64,000 nucleotides of DNA. Source: Zeaxanthinibacter enoshimensis (GTDB taxonomy: Bacteria > Bacteroidota > Bacteroidia > Flavobacteriales > Flavobacteriaceae). The DNA lies in assembly GCF_004362865.1 (NCBI RefSeq), contig NZ_SNYI01000003.1, positions 558,001 to 622,000 on the forward strand. The letters run 5' to 3'. How positions within the stretch are numbered: the first letter of the stretch is position 1; each line of letters begins with the position of its first letter. This document shows, in pieces, positions 41,769-50,583 of this stretch. The notes beneath the pieces were generated by a model. The model saw only the letters and a list, made by a program, of their open reading frames with translations. It was not told the origin of the DNA and searched no databases. Position numbers and translations under genes: made by a program.

Positions 41769-41784
41769 TGCTGTAGAAATATTT

Positions 41785-42477
41785 TCAACGATCTGCAAGG
41801 GCATCCAAGATCTTGGGAACCCCACTGACGGCACTTTCTGCATAGATCTCCAGGTTCCTGAAATCCCTTTCAGACACGCTGGGTTTTGGGTCTACAAAGT
41901 AGATAGGTGTATCGTCCGGGGCATAATGTACCAACCCGGCGGCGGGGTATACCTGCATGGAAGTACCAACGATAATAAGAATGTCCGCCTCGCTGGTGAG
42001 CCTCGCAGCTTCGGGCATCAGGGGTACTTCTTCCCCGAACCAGACAATATGTGGCCGAAGCTGGTGCCCCCGTTCACACCGGTCTCCCCAGCATATATCT
42101 TTTGCCCAGTGGAACGGTTCTGACCCGGGCCCGGTACTGCGTGCCTTGAGTAGTTCTCCATGAAGATGCAGCACGTTGCTGCTGCCCGCTCTTTCGTGCA
42201 GGTCATCCACGTTCTGGGTGATGATATGTACTTCGTAGTATTCTTCTAAGGCTACCAGTGCTTTATGCGCGGCATTTGGCTGTACCTGCAGTAACTGCCG
42301 TCGTCGCTGGTTGTAAAAATCGAGCACCAGCTCGGGGTTCCTGGCAAAGCCGGAGGGAGAAGCGACTTCCATGACGTCGTGGCCCTCCCAAAGCCCATTG
42401 GCATCCCGGAATGTTTTAAGTCCGCTTTCCGCACTGATCCCGGCGCCTGTTAATGCAATCACTCTCTTTTTCATCAT
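41785..42477 (-). CDS. cobB: Sir2-family NAD-dependent deacylase (CobB-like, class III), zinc cysteines missing
   Basis: A 230-residue sirtuin. The NAD-binding motif is ALTGAGISAESGLKTFRD. TQNVDDLHERAG and HLHGEL supply the nicotinamide pocket and the catalytic His (H106). Y55 and R58 in FYNQRRR match the acyl-pocket Tyr-x-x-Arg of class III enzymes such as CobB and SIRT5, so removal of succinyl or other acidic acyl groups is likely. The canonical four zinc cysteines are not there: only C129 and C134 occur in the segment KDICWGDRCERGHQLRPHIV. The start may be either of two adjacent Met codons. It diverges from trmH across 32 bases. Confidence 0.9.
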   Translation of the reverse strand: MMKKRVIALTGAGISAESGLKTFRDANGLWEGHDVMEVASPSGFARNPELVLDFYNQRRRQLLQVQPNAAHKALVALEEYYEVHIITQNVDDLHERAGSSNVLHLHGELLKARSTGPGSEPFHWAKDICWGDRCERGHQLRPHIVWFGEEVPLMPEAARLTSEADILIIVGTSMQVYPAAGLVHYAPDDTPIYFVDPKPSVSERDFRNLEIYAESAVSGVPKILDALADR

Positions 42478-42509
42478 AATTAAAGATACGTTTTTCTTAA
42501 TTTCGGCCT

Positions 42510-43184
42510 ATGGTCGATATGGAATTGTTAACATACCTGGAAGACTTCCTGTCCCCGGAGCGCCGTGCGAGATTCGAGGAGATCCTGGAGAAGAGAACCC
42601 GTTTTATCACCGTGGCTACCGAGGATGTCTGGCAGATGCACAATGCAAGCGCAGTGATCCGCAGCTGTGAGGCTTTCGGTGTTCAGCAGGCCCACCTGAT
42701 CGAAGGCAAGTTCGGGGATAAGCTGGACCGAAAGATCGCCAGGGGTGCACAGAAATGGGTCGATGTTTACCGGCATGAGGATTCCACGTCCTGCATGCAG
42801 CATTTACGATCATCGGGGTACAGGATCGTGGCAACCTCACCCCATGCCACTTCATCTTCCCTGGCCGATTTTCAGCTGGATCGACCCACCGCTTTTTTCT
42901 TCGGTACGGAAAAAGAGGGATTAAGCCAGGAGGTAATGCAGAATGCAGATGCCTATCTCGCCATCCCGATGGCCGGATTCACAGAAAGCCTTAATATCTC
43001 TGTCTCCGCTGCTATTATCCTGCACGAGCTGACTAACCGGCTGCGATCATCAGATCTACCCTGGCAACTCAGCGATGCAGAAAAGCTTGAAAAACGGATG
43101 GACTGGACCCGCAAATCAATTAAAAGCCTGGAGGCTATAGAAGCACGATTCCAGCGGGAACGGGATTCAAAAAGCGACAAATAA
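42510..43184 (+). CDS. trmH: SpoU-family tRNA 2'-O-methyltransferase (TrmH)
   Basis: A 224-residue SPOUT methyltransferase with the three SpoU motifs: HNASAVIRSCEAFGV (motif 1), FFGTEKEGLS (motif 2) and IPMAGFTESLNISVSAAIIL (motif 3, the trefoil knot that binds SAM). The N-terminal extension and the 224-residue length match TrmH, which methylates the 2'-O of G18 in tRNA, better than the longer RlmB. The ATG at 42510 lies very close to a TAATTTCG -7-like element (42498-42505), so either the mRNA is nearly leaderless or the next ATG (42519, MELLTY) is used. Confidence 0.87.
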   Translation: MVDMELLTYLEDFLSPERRARFEEILEKRTRFITVATEDVWQMHNASAVIRSCEAFGVQQAHLIEGKFGDKLDRKIARGAQKWVDVYRHEDSTSCMQHLRSSGYRIVATSPHATSSSLADFQLDRPTAFFFGTEKEGLSQEVMQNADAYLAIPMAGFTESLNISVSAAIILHELTNRLRSSDLPWQLSDAEKLEKRMDWTRKSIKSLEAIEARFQRERDSKSDK

Positions 43185-43257
43185 TTTTATTTCCTGCCCT
43201 AGGTAAAGACTTGGATTTCCGTTAATTTTAGTTCATTAACCCATTAATGAACAAATC

Positions 43258-43674
43258 ATGAAACTTACCCCTTACCTCGCCTTTGACGGCAATTGCCAGG
43301 AGGCTATGGAATATTATAAAGAGCTGTTGAACGGAACCCTGGACGTAAAGAAGTTTGCAGATGCGCCGGAGACCATGGAGACCCCTGATTTTATGATGCA
43401 AAAGGTCATGCACGCCCAATTGCAATTCGGGGACCAGAAGATCTATGCCTGTGACACCATGCAACCCAACCTGGTTCGGGGAAATGACCTGCACCTAAGT
43501 CTTAATATTCTCGATGCCGAGGAAGCTGCGGCGGTTTTTAACGGGCTGGCTGAGGGCGGAGAGATCAATATGCCGTTCAAAGATGTTTTCTGGGGTGGGA
43601 AGTTCGGGATGGTGAAAGACAGATTTGGTACCCAGTGGATGATCAGCACGGAAGAGATGGGAGCCAGTACCTGA
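43258..43674 (+). CDS. VOC-fold protein (PhnB/3-demethylubiquinone-like)
   Basis: A 138-residue protein of the vicinal oxygen chelate superfamily in the PhnB-like group. Typical opening MKLTPYLAFDGNCQEAMEYY, the strand MHAQLQFGDQKIYACD, and the closing FWGGKFGMVKDRFGTQW with WMIST. The group covers glyoxalase-like and resistance proteins as well as many of unknown function; metal ligands cannot be assigned with confidence. It starts a run of three plus-strand genes (VOC, SRPBCC, VOC). Confidence 0.82.
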   Translation: MKLTPYLAFDGNCQEAMEYYKELLNGTLDVKKFADAPETMETPDFMMQKVMHAQLQFGDQKIYACDTMQPNLVRGNDLHLSLNILDAEEAAAVFNGLAEGGEINMPFKDVFWGGKFGMVKDRFGTQWMISTEEMGAST

Positions 43675-43750
43675 ACAATTTAGTAGTAGTGCTGAGAGGT
43701 CAACCGCATATTTTCTTATCTTTAATAGTCTAACCAACACCTTATTCCTC

Positions 43751-44320
43751 ATGATCACAGCACTATATATTCTCGGCGGGATCGTACTGTTAGTCATCGT
43801 CCTGGCAGTAATCGCTCCAAAAAGTTATGATGTAAACCGGAGTATCACGGTAAAGCGTCCCCGCAAGGACGTCTTTGAATACCTGAAATACCTGAAGAAC
43901 CAGGCCGAATGGTCTCCCTGGGAAAAAAAAGACCCCAACATGGAAAAGAAATTTACCGGTACGGACGGTACAGTGGGAGCCATCAGTTCCTGGAAAGGAA
44001 ATAAAGATGTGGGAGAAGGGGAGCAGGAGATTACTGCTATCCATGAAGGAGAACGGGTAGACGGGGAGCTGCGCTTCTTTAAACCATGGAAATCACAGTC
44101 TGCCTGCTACCTGATCACGGAAGATGCAGGGAAAGACAGTACGAAGGTGACCTGGGGGTTCAGTGGTAAGAACAAATTTCCCATGAGTATCATGATGTTG
44201 TTCATGAATATGGATAAAGCCGTCGGGAAGGATTTTGAAGAAGGGCTCAGCAGTTTAAAGGCCAGGCTGGAGAAAGAACCATCCAGGCCCAGGACGGATA
44301 AAAAGATCGCCCACGGTTAA
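43751..44320 (+). CDS. SRPBCC family protein (polyketide cyclase/START-like) with an N-terminal membrane helix
   Basis: A 189-residue protein. One membrane helix lies at residues 3-22 (TALYILGGIVLLVIVLAVIA). The helix-grip fold follows: NRSITVKRPRKDVFEYLKYL, QAEWSPWEKKDPNM, and a C-terminal long helix. This is the 'SRPBCC/polyketide cyclase' type of ligand-binding domain. Anchoring to the membrane suggests a lipid-like ligand, but no ligand is known. It lies 76 bases after one VOC gene and 14 before another, so the three may be co-transcribed. Confidence 0.82.
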   Translation: MITALYILGGIVLLVIVLAVIAPKSYDVNRSITVKRPRKDVFEYLKYLKNQAEWSPWEKKDPNMEKKFTGTDGTVGAISSWKGNKDVGEGEQEITAIHEGERVDGELRFFKPWKSQSACYLITEDAGKDSTKVTWGFSGKNKFPMSIMMLFMNMDKAVGKDFEEGLSSLKARLEKEPSRPRTDKKIAHG

Positions 44321-44334
44321 AACAAGCGCCACCT

Positions 44335-44715
44335 ATGAAAAATAATATGATAGGCTGGGTAGAGATTCCCGTAACCGATATGGACCGCGCCAAGAAATTC
44401 TACGATACCGTTTTCCAGATAGATATACAGGTACATAATTTGGGCCCCCTGGTGATGGGTTGGTTTCCTTTTGCCGAGGATAAACCCGGCTCTACCGGTT
44501 CCCTGGTGTTGCACAAGGATTGGTATAAACCGAGTGATTCGCATGGGCCACTGGTCTATTTCTCTTCGGCCGATGTACAACAAGAACTGGATCGGGTGGA
44601 ACGCGCCGGGGGGAAGATCATGAACCCCAAAACCCTGATCAAAGAAGATGTGGGGTATATGGCGGTCTTCAGGGATACGGAGGGCAACAGGATCGCCCTG
44701 CATTCTCGGAAATAG
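44335..44715 (+). CDS. VOC-fold protein (glyoxalase-like)
   Basis: A 126-residue VOC protein. MIGWVEIPVTDMDRAKKFYD is the usual beta-alpha opening, HGPLVYFSSADVQQELDRVE lies in the middle, and YMAVFRDTEGNRIALHS carries the conserved Glu-Gly-Asn turn of the second metal-binding module. Such proteins isomerise or cleave small carbonyl or aromatic compounds, or merely bind them; the substrate is not predictable. It is 14 bases after the SRPBCC gene and converges with the amylase gene. Confidence 0.82.
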   Translation: MKNNMIGWVEIPVTDMDRAKKFYDTVFQIDIQVHNLGPLVMGWFPFAEDKPGSTGSLVLHKDWYKPSDSHGPLVYFSSADVQQELDRVERAGGKIMNPKTLIKEDVGYMAVFRDTEGNRIALHSRK

Positions 44716-44718
44716 GTC

Positions 44719-46413
44719 TTAGCTGGAAGGCACTTCGAGCAGGGCTGTATCGTAAGGGTTATCCAGGATAACCTTACCATTCTTCACCACTACCTCGGTG
44801 TTGGAATAAGCGTCGTATAAGGTGGTGCCATCCCCAAAGAAACCTTTTACCCAAAGTGACTTTTTACCTTTCGGAAGATCTAGACCGATCACTACTTTAT
44901 CCTTGAAATCACTATCAGTGTAAGTTCGGCTGAACACATAAGGCGATTTGCCTAATCGTTTGTGCTTGCCTGCTCCCACGGCAGGGTGGTTGCGGCGGAA
45001 CTGCCCCAGTTTCTGCCAATGGGTTAATATTTCTTTGGTGGCTGTGCTGTCTATATCTTCCCAGTTCATAAAAGACCTGAGGGTAGCATCCCCTTCGGTG
45101 CCTTCAATCGTAAGGTCCCTGCTGGTCTCGTCCCCGTAATAGATCTGCGAGGCACCAGGGGTCAGTAACAAGACGTTAGCTGCTTTAAAAGGTTTTTCCC
45201 GCTCCTTGTCCCAGGGGTTGCCATCATCATGTGAGGAGAGGTAGTTCATAAAGCCTTTGTCCTTGAACTTGGTGTGGAGAAGGTCACTGTACTTGCTAAA
45301 GATGGTTTCGTAATCTTTATCGGCGTCGGACTTCAGTTCAAAGTTGATCAGGCTTTTAAAACCGTGATCAAAGTAATCCACTTTTTTATCTCCCAGGTCA
45401 AATTCGCGCCCGCCGGAGACACCGTAGTTGTACACTTCCCCAACCATAAAGAAAGGTTCATCATCCAGGACTTCATCCGGGTGCTTGTTCTTCCAGTTCT
45501 GGAAAGCGTAGGATGCCTCTTCATAAAGATCCTGCCATGATTCTTCGTTCACATGTTTTACGGTATCCACCCGGAAACCGTCTATACCCATATCGTTCAC
45601 GTAATCGGTAAGCCATTTGATGAGGTAAAAACGCGGCGCCCTCGGATGCCCTGTCCTGTCAAAGAAGGTGTTCAGTTCATCGAGTTCCGTGCTCAGCCGG
45701 CCTTCTTCCTTCCATTTAGCTAAAAGCGCATCCGGAAGTACAACAGGCTCATCAGATTCCGTGTAAATGTCCGGCAGGTTTTCGACCAGCGTACATTCTG
45801 TAGTATTCTCGTAAGTGGTAAACTGGCAGGGAGGACCTGTCCTGACCCACTCATCCGGCCATACCGGGTCTTCTTCGGTAACCGGGCCGGTGTGGTTGAT
45901 CACCACGTCCATCAGGATACGAATCCCATGATCGTGGGCAGTCTCTACCAGCTTCGCCAGTTCTTTCCTGGTTCCGAAATTAGGATCCAGGGCTGTCCAG
46001 TCTTTTGCCCAGTATCCGTGGTAACCGTAGGTGTTCCCGGTGCCTTCATCAGTTGCTCCATGGATCTGTTCTACGACAGGGGTAAACCAAATGGCATTAA
46101 CGCCCAGTTTATCAAAATATCCTTGTTCTATCTTGTGGGTTATCCCGGCTATATCCCCGCCCATAAAACCGCGTAGTTTCCCGGTTTCCTTGTTCCGGTC
46201 AAAATTGATGTCGTTTTCCGGATTGGCATTGAAGAAACGGTCGGTGAGGAGGAAGTAGACATTGGCGCCTTCCCAGGTGAAAGGAGCATTGTTTTCCTTT
46301 ATTTGCTCGACACTGTCCATGACCATGGTCGTATCATTTTCCGTCGTTTTCTTTTCTTGTTTGCAGCTAAAAAGGAAACAGGAAATTGCCACGGCAATAA
46401 ACAGATTCTTCAT
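44719..46413 (-). CDS. Alpha-amylase family (GH13) lipoprotein
   Basis: A 564-residue glycoside hydrolase with lipobox Cys 17 (IAVAISCFLFSCKQEK), so anchored in the periplasm or on the surface. The four GH13 regions are present: DVVINHTGP (I), GFRVDTVKHV with the nucleophile Asp (II), FMVGEVYNYG with the acid Glu (III) and YLSSHDDGN (IV). A C-terminal beta-domain ends in VVKNGKVILDNPYDTALLE. It should hydrolyse alpha-1,4-glucans such as starch, glycogen or maltodextrin. No SusC/SusD pair, transporter or regulator is close by, which is unusual for a Bacteroidetes amylase. Confidence 0.92.
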   Translation of the reverse strand: MKNLFIAVAISCFLFSCKQEKKTTENDTTMVMDSVEQIKENNAPFTWEGANVYFLLTDRFFNANPENDINFDRNKETGKLRGFMGGDIAGITHKIEQGYFDKLGVNAIWFTPVVEQIHGATDEGTGNTYGYHGYWAKDWTALDPNFGTRKELAKLVETAHDHGIRILMDVVINHTGPVTEEDPVWPDEWVRTGPPCQFTTYENTTECTLVENLPDIYTESDEPVVLPDALLAKWKEEGRLSTELDELNTFFDRTGHPRAPRFYLIKWLTDYVNDMGIDGFRVDTVKHVNEESWQDLYEEASYAFQNWKNKHPDEVLDDEPFFMVGEVYNYGVSGGREFDLGDKKVDYFDHGFKSLINFELKSDADKDYETIFSKYSDLLHTKFKDKGFMNYLSSHDDGNPWDKEREKPFKAANVLLLTPGASQIYYGDETSRDLTIEGTEGDATLRSFMNWEDIDSTATKEILTHWQKLGQFRRNHPAVGAGKHKRLGKSPYVFSRTYTDSDFKDKVVIGLDLPKGKKSLWVKGFFGDGTTLYDAYSNTEVVVKNGKVILDNPYDTALLEVPSS

Positions 46414-46551
46414 AATTCCAGATTTTGTCTAAAACTATAAAATGTTAAGAGAACTATAAAATATATTTCCCTTTAAATAGGGTCTCCAGGCAAGGGTGGT
46501 TGCCCTGCTGTAAGATCGTAAAATTGAGTGAATTGCCGGAAAGAGCAGTTT

Positions 46552-47325
46552 TTAATTTCCCCGGTTCAGGACCTTGTATTCTTCATAACAACTGCTGATA
46601 GCGTCGAGGATCTGCAGATCGTTTGCTGTCTGGATAAAAGATTCGGAGTAATTACAATTAGAAAGGATGTCCTCTATATCCACTTTTTCCAGTTGGAGGA
46701 GTTCGGTAAGGGTTTCCCTGTCAAATTTGGATGCCAGGAGGTCACGGATCTGGTCGTCTTCTTTCATCTGCCGCAGTTTACGCATCTGACGGGGTCTTTT
46801 CCCGAAAAGGTTGCGAAGCAGGTCGGCAGGATTCAGGATAGCTCCTAATACCTTGGTGACTGCGCTGGGATTCTTGTTCCCGGCTTCATAACTCTTGGAG
46901 AGACCAGAAATGCTGTACTGGTAAGCCGTATTGATCGGGAGGTTCTTTACGTCGATCTCGAGGAAACCTGTGAGTTGGTAGGGCCTGATGATCACCTCTT
47001 CCAAAGCATAGGCAAGTTCTGTCAGCGCGATACGGGTATCTGCAAACTTGAACATATCATTGGTCACCCGGACTTTTTGAGGTTTAAAGCCGAGGTAGGT
47101 AAGGTAGAGCGTGTCGTTTACGGCTGCCGGGATCCTGAATTTCCCCTTAGAATCAGAGATGGTTCCCTTTACCTGGTTAAGGTTGATGACGTGCACGCTT
47201 TCCAGTGGTTCATCGGTCTGGGCATTGACAATTATAGCTTCAATTTCCTGTGGATCCTGGGCCTTTTCCTGGGAAAAGGCAACCAGGCCGATACAGGTAA
47301 ACAGTAAGGCGATCGTTTTTTTCAT
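46552..47325 (-). CDS. Exported protein with carboxypeptidase-regulatory-like (CarboxypepD_reg) domain
   Basis: A 257-residue protein. The signal peptide is MKKTIALLFTCIGLVAFSQ. The transthyretin-like domain follows (about 25-110): EAIIVNAQTDEPLESVHVIN, GTISDSKGKFRIPA and YLGFKPQKVRV. These domains usually precede TonB-dependent receptors; here it is followed by a helical, Lys/Asp/Leu-rich part with no barrel, so the protein stands alone. Relatives occur widely in Bacteroidetes with unknown function. It lies 66 bases after the DEAD-box gene's end on the same strand relative order, upstream of the amylase by 138 bases. Confidence 0.78.
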   Translation of the reverse strand: MKKTIALLFTCIGLVAFSQEKAQDPQEIEAIIVNAQTDEPLESVHVINLNQVKGTISDSKGKFRIPAAVNDTLYLTYLGFKPQKVRVTNDMFKFADTRIALTELAYALEEVIIRPYQLTGFLEIDVKNLPINTAYQYSISGLSKSYEAGNKNPSAVTKVLGAILNPADLLRNLFGKRPRQMRKLRQMKEDDQIRDLLASKFDRETLTELLQLEKVDIEDILSNCNYSESFIQTANDLQILDAISSCYEEYKVLNRGN

Positions 47326-47391
47326 GAATGGTAATCAACTACGAATAAAACAAAATTTTAGCCCTTCTGGTATATTTTAGAATACAATTAA

Positions 47392-49146
47392 CTAAAAGTA
47401 ACCGTCGCGTTTCTTACTTCTCCTTTTTCCAGGCTTGCCGGAATCACTCTTGCTGAAGCTCTTTTTGGATTTAGGTCCGCGATCGCGATCCTTCATCCTG
47501 CGGCCACCCTTCTTTTTCTTGCGTCCACCGCCTTGTTCCGGGGCACCTGAGATCTCGACGTTTACAAAACGACCTTTCACCTTAAAGTCGGTAAAATGAC
47601 TCAGGATAAATTCGGTTAGCTGTGCTTCTGTATTAAAGAAAGAGAAACTATCTTTTACATCTACTTTATAGATATCGTCTTTTTCCAGACCCAGGGTATC
47701 TCTCAGGAAATCTTTAAGAGACATCCAGTCGTACCCGTCACGCTCCCCAACATTAATGAAGTAGCGTACAGAGCCATCACTTGGGATCTGCCCGTTTCCG
47801 GCGGCACCATCCCGCTTACCGGCATCGGTATTGAGGTCCTTGGATTTGTTATAGTAGTTAAAGAACCTGGTAAATTCTACCGAGATCATTTTTTTAATAA
47901 GTTCTTCCCTGTCCAGTCCTTCGAACACATCGTAGATAGCAGGTAGGTAACTTTCAACTTCCTTGTTCACTTTCGTATCCCTGATCTTGCTGGCCAGGTG
48001 GTACAATTGTATCTCGCAGATTTCCATTCCCGAAGGAATCGGTTTGGCGATGAATTTCTGCTGTATCTTTTTCTCGATGGCGCTGATCTTCCGCATCTCG
48101 CTGCGGGTGATGATCACCATAGAGATCCCTGATTTCCCGGCACGGCCCGTTCTCCCGCTACGGTGAGTATAGGTCTCTATTTCGTCAGGAAGCTGGTAAT
48201 TGATCACGTGGGTGATATCATCCACATCAATACCTCTCGCAGCAACATCTGTAGCGACAAGCATCTGTATCTGCTTCTTACGGAAGGCGTTCATGACCAT
48301 ATCCCTCTGGTTCTGGCTGAGATCGCCATGCAGTGCGCCTGCATTATAACCGTCTTCGATCAGTTTTTCCGCAACTTTCTGAGTATCCCTCTTGGTACGG
48401 CAGAAGACAACCGAGAAAATGTCCGGGTTAGCGTCTGCAAGCCTTTTCAGGGCAGGGTAACGATCGCGACCACCGACTACGTAATATTCGTGCTGTACAT
48501 TGTCTGTACCCGAGTTCTTGGTACCCACGGTGATCTCCTTGGGTTTATGCATGAACTTCTTAGAGATGGTAGCCACCTCTTTAGGCATGGTTGCCGAAAA
48601 CAACCAGGTAGATTTATCTTCAGGGGTATTGGAAAGAATATCCTTGATATCCTCGTAGAATCCCATGTTCAGCATTTCATCTGCCTCATCCAGGATACAG
48701 TATTCAATTTTAGAGATATCAACCATCCCGCGGCTGATCATATCTTTCATCCTTCCGGGAGTGGCTACCACGATCTGTGCGCCGCGTTTCACCTGCTTTG
48801 CCTGCTCCGTAATACTTGCTCCACCATAGATAGCTACGGTGTTAAGACCTTTTACGTACTTGGAGTAGAGTTGCATTTCATTGGTGATCTGCAAACAGAG
48901 TTCCCGGGTAGGGGAAAGGATAAGTCCCTGGGTAGTCCGGCTGGCCGCATCAATCTTCTGGATCAGCGGGAAACCAAAGGCCGCAGTTTTTCCCGTCCCG
49001 GTCTGCGCAAGGGCTACCAGGTCGGTCTCGTTCTGTAAAAGAATTGGGATGGCTTTTTCCTGAACCTCGGAAGGTGATTCAAATCCAAGGTCTGCAATAG
49101 CATTCAACAGGGGCATATCCAGCCCCAGTGCTTCAAATTTTGTCAT
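47392..49146 (-). CDS. DEAD-box ATP-dependent RNA helicase (DbpA/CsdA type)
   Basis: A 584-residue RNA helicase. Motifs in order: AQTGTGKTAAFGFPL (I), SPTRELCLQI (Ia), TPGRMKDM (Ib), DEADEML (II), FSATMP (III), VATDVAARGIDV (V) and HRSGRTGRAGKSG (VI). After the two RecA domains comes the DbpA-type RNA-binding domain (about 455-545, with RYFINVGERDGYDWMSLKDF). The tail is a basic, low-complexity Gly/Lys/Arg/Ser region. It probably unwinds rRNA during ribosome assembly or helps mRNA decay and cold growth. It is preceded by 232 bases with no other gene. Confidence 0.93.
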   Translation of the reverse strand: MTKFEALGLDMPLLNAIADLGFESPSEVQEKAIPILLQNETDLVALAQTGTGKTAAFGFPLIQKIDAASRTTQGLILSPTRELCLQITNEMQLYSKYVKGLNTVAIYGGASITEQAKQVKRGAQIVVATPGRMKDMISRGMVDISKIEYCILDEADEMLNMGFYEDIKDILSNTPEDKSTWLFSATMPKEVATISKKFMHKPKEITVGTKNSGTDNVQHEYYVVGGRDRYPALKRLADANPDIFSVVFCRTKRDTQKVAEKLIEDGYNAGALHGDLSQNQRDMVMNAFRKKQIQMLVATDVAARGIDVDDITHVINYQLPDEIETYTHRSGRTGRAGKSGISMVIITRSEMRKISAIEKKIQQKFIAKPIPSGMEICEIQLYHLASKIRDTKVNKEVESYLPAIYDVFEGLDREELIKKMISVEFTRFFNYYNKSKDLNTDAGKRDGAAGNGQIPSDGSVRYFINVGERDGYDWMSLKDFLRDTLGLEKDDIYKVDVKDSFSFFNTEAQLTEFILSHFTDFKVKGRFVNVEISGAPEQGGGRKKKKGGRRMKDRDRGPKSKKSFSKSDSGKPGKRRSKKRDGYF

Positions 49147-49378
49147 AATAGGTAATTCTTATAAATCGCAAATAGTTGTGTTGTCTAGAGCGATCTTCTT
49201 ATAAGAACCTGTTTGCCCGTTACAACACCTGCGCTACCGGCGGCGTTAATTCGGCCGCAAAGGTACTGTTAATTATCCATACAACAGGTATATTGTGTTA
49301 TCTTATTGTTAATCAACATTATACCTAATGACTCAGGGGCCTCCGGGCCTTTGTGTTTGCCACGCCTGGGTACGATTA
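49147..49378. other. Gap between the DEAD-box helicase and rdgB; no gene seen
   Basis: No coding frame or RNA gene is supported. The gap holds the minus-strand leader of the helicase gene. A GGCCTCCGGGCC inverted repeat (about 49339-49350) is present but has no T run. Confidence 0.5.
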
Positions 49379-49978
49379 TCAGTTTTTTATCCGAGTTGTG
49401 CTCCGGGAATCGAGGAATTCGACCAATTTCCGGAATGCTTTCCCGCGGTGACTGATACTGTTTTTAACATCTGCAGGTAATTCGGCAAATGTCTTCTGGT
49501 ATCCATCAGGACGGAAAACCGGGTCATAACCAAATCCTCCTTCCCCGGCGAGTTCGCCGGTGATCACCCCGTGTACTTCGCCGCTGAACAGGTGTTGTTC
49601 CTCATCCAGGTTAAGGGCGATCACGGTCCTGAAATGGGCAGAACGATCCTCTTTCCCTTCTAATTCCTTTAAAAGCCGGTGGATATTATCAGTAGAATTC
49701 TTACCCGGCCCGGCGTAGCGTGCGGAGTATACCCCTGGGGCTCCATCCAGGGCAGCGACCAGTAGTCCTGTATCATCGGCAAAGCATGGGAGGCCATAAT
49801 TATGACTGACATGGTTGGCCTTAAGAATAGCATTACCCTGCAGCGTTTCGGCGGTTTCCGGGATCTCTTCCAGGCAACCGATATCGTCGAGGGATTGTAA
49901 GTGAATGTTTTCGGGAAGCATACGCTGTATCTCCTCCAGTTTCTTGGGATTATGCGTGGCAAATACCAGGTTGATCAT
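49379..49978 (-). CDS. rdgB: XTP/dITP pyrophosphatase (RdgB/HAM1 family)
   Basis: A 199-residue nucleotide house-cleaning enzyme that hydrolyses non-canonical purine triphosphates such as dITP and XTP to monophosphates. The N-terminal SHR-like signature MINLVFATHNPKKLEEIQRM is clear. Next come FADDTGLLVAALDGAPGVYS with the metal-binding Asp pair, GFGYDPVFRPDGYQKTFAEL, and NSISHRGKAFRKL with the conserved Ser-His-Arg. Length matches the family. It diverges from the methyltransferase gene across 56 bases. Confidence 0.95.
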   Translation of the reverse strand: MINLVFATHNPKKLEEIQRMLPENIHLQSLDDIGCLEEIPETAETLQGNAILKANHVSHNYGLPCFADDTGLLVAALDGAPGVYSARYAGPGKNSTDNIHRLLKELEGKEDRSAHFRTVIALNLDEEQHLFSGEVHGVITGELAGEGGFGYDPVFRPDGYQKTFAELPADVKNSISHRGKAFRKLVEFLDSRSTTRIKN

Positions 49979-50022
49979 ATTTATGAATTAAATGGGCCGG
50001 GGTATTAGTGGTCCAAAAATAG

Positions 50023-50030
50023 TAATTTTG
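50023..50030 (+). promoter_or_regulatory. -7 element very close to the methyltransferase start codon
   Basis: TAATTTTG matches TAnnTTTG exactly, but only four bases separate it from the first ATG (50035). No good -33 box is seen. If used, the mRNA would be leaderless or start at the second ATG (50041). Confidence 0.4.
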
Positions 50031-50034
50031 AGGC

Positions 50035-50493
50035 ATGACTATGAAACTGAAAATTCCGCCTGCACTTGTCTTCCTGTCTTTTGCGATCCTGATGTACCTC
50101 TTGGATTTTTGGTTGCCGGTAGGGGAGTTCGAATTCTTTGGCAGGAAATGGATGATATACGCCTTAACAGGGATCGCTATATTGGTAAGCCTGGTAGCCC
50201 TTTTGCAATTCTCACGAGCCGGTACCACAATCGATCCCAGGGATCCCGCTAAATCTAAGGTGCTGGTAACAACGGGTATCTATAATTACACACGGAATCC
50301 CATGTACCTTGCGTTGCTTCTTTTACTACTTGCCTGGGGGCTCTACCTCGGTAATGCATTCAATACCTTACTCGCAGCGCTATTTGTCGCGTATATGAAC
50401 CGGTTCCAGATCCTTCCTGAAGAAGAGAGCCTGGAAAAGGAATTCGGCCAGGTGTATCGTACCTATTGTATGGCTGTCCGGAGATGGTTCTGA
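50035..50493 (+). CDS. Isoprenylcysteine carboxyl methyltransferase-like integral membrane protein
   Basis: A 152-residue membrane protein with about four helices. The SAM-binding C-terminal half carries GIYNYTRNPMYLALLLLLLA and EEESLEKEFGQVYRTYC, which are diagnostic for the ICMT/PEMT-like methyltransferases. The bacterial members have varied or unknown substrates; true protein prenyl-cysteine methylation is not expected here. It may start at the first ATG (50035) or the second (50041). It diverges from rdgB. Confidence 0.85.
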   Translation: MTMKLKIPPALVFLSFAILMYLLDFWLPVGEFEFFGRKWMIYALTGIAILVSLVALLQFSRAGTTIDPRDPAKSKVLVTTGIYNYTRNPMYLALLLLLLAWGLYLGNAFNTLLAALFVAYMNRFQILPEEESLEKEFGQVYRTYCMAVRRWF

Positions 50494-50583
50494 TAGATGA
50501 TAAGCTAATCCAGTAATAATTTATTTTATTATCGATTTAGGTAATATTTTACTACATTAGCGTTATCATTAATAAAGACCAGT

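Noticed and set aside
48163-49038. A 291-codon open frame on the plus strand, antisense to the DEAD-box helicase
   Set aside because: It lies wholly within the well-supported helicase gene, its product resembles no family, and it is rich in His, Cys and Phe as expected of an antisense shadow.
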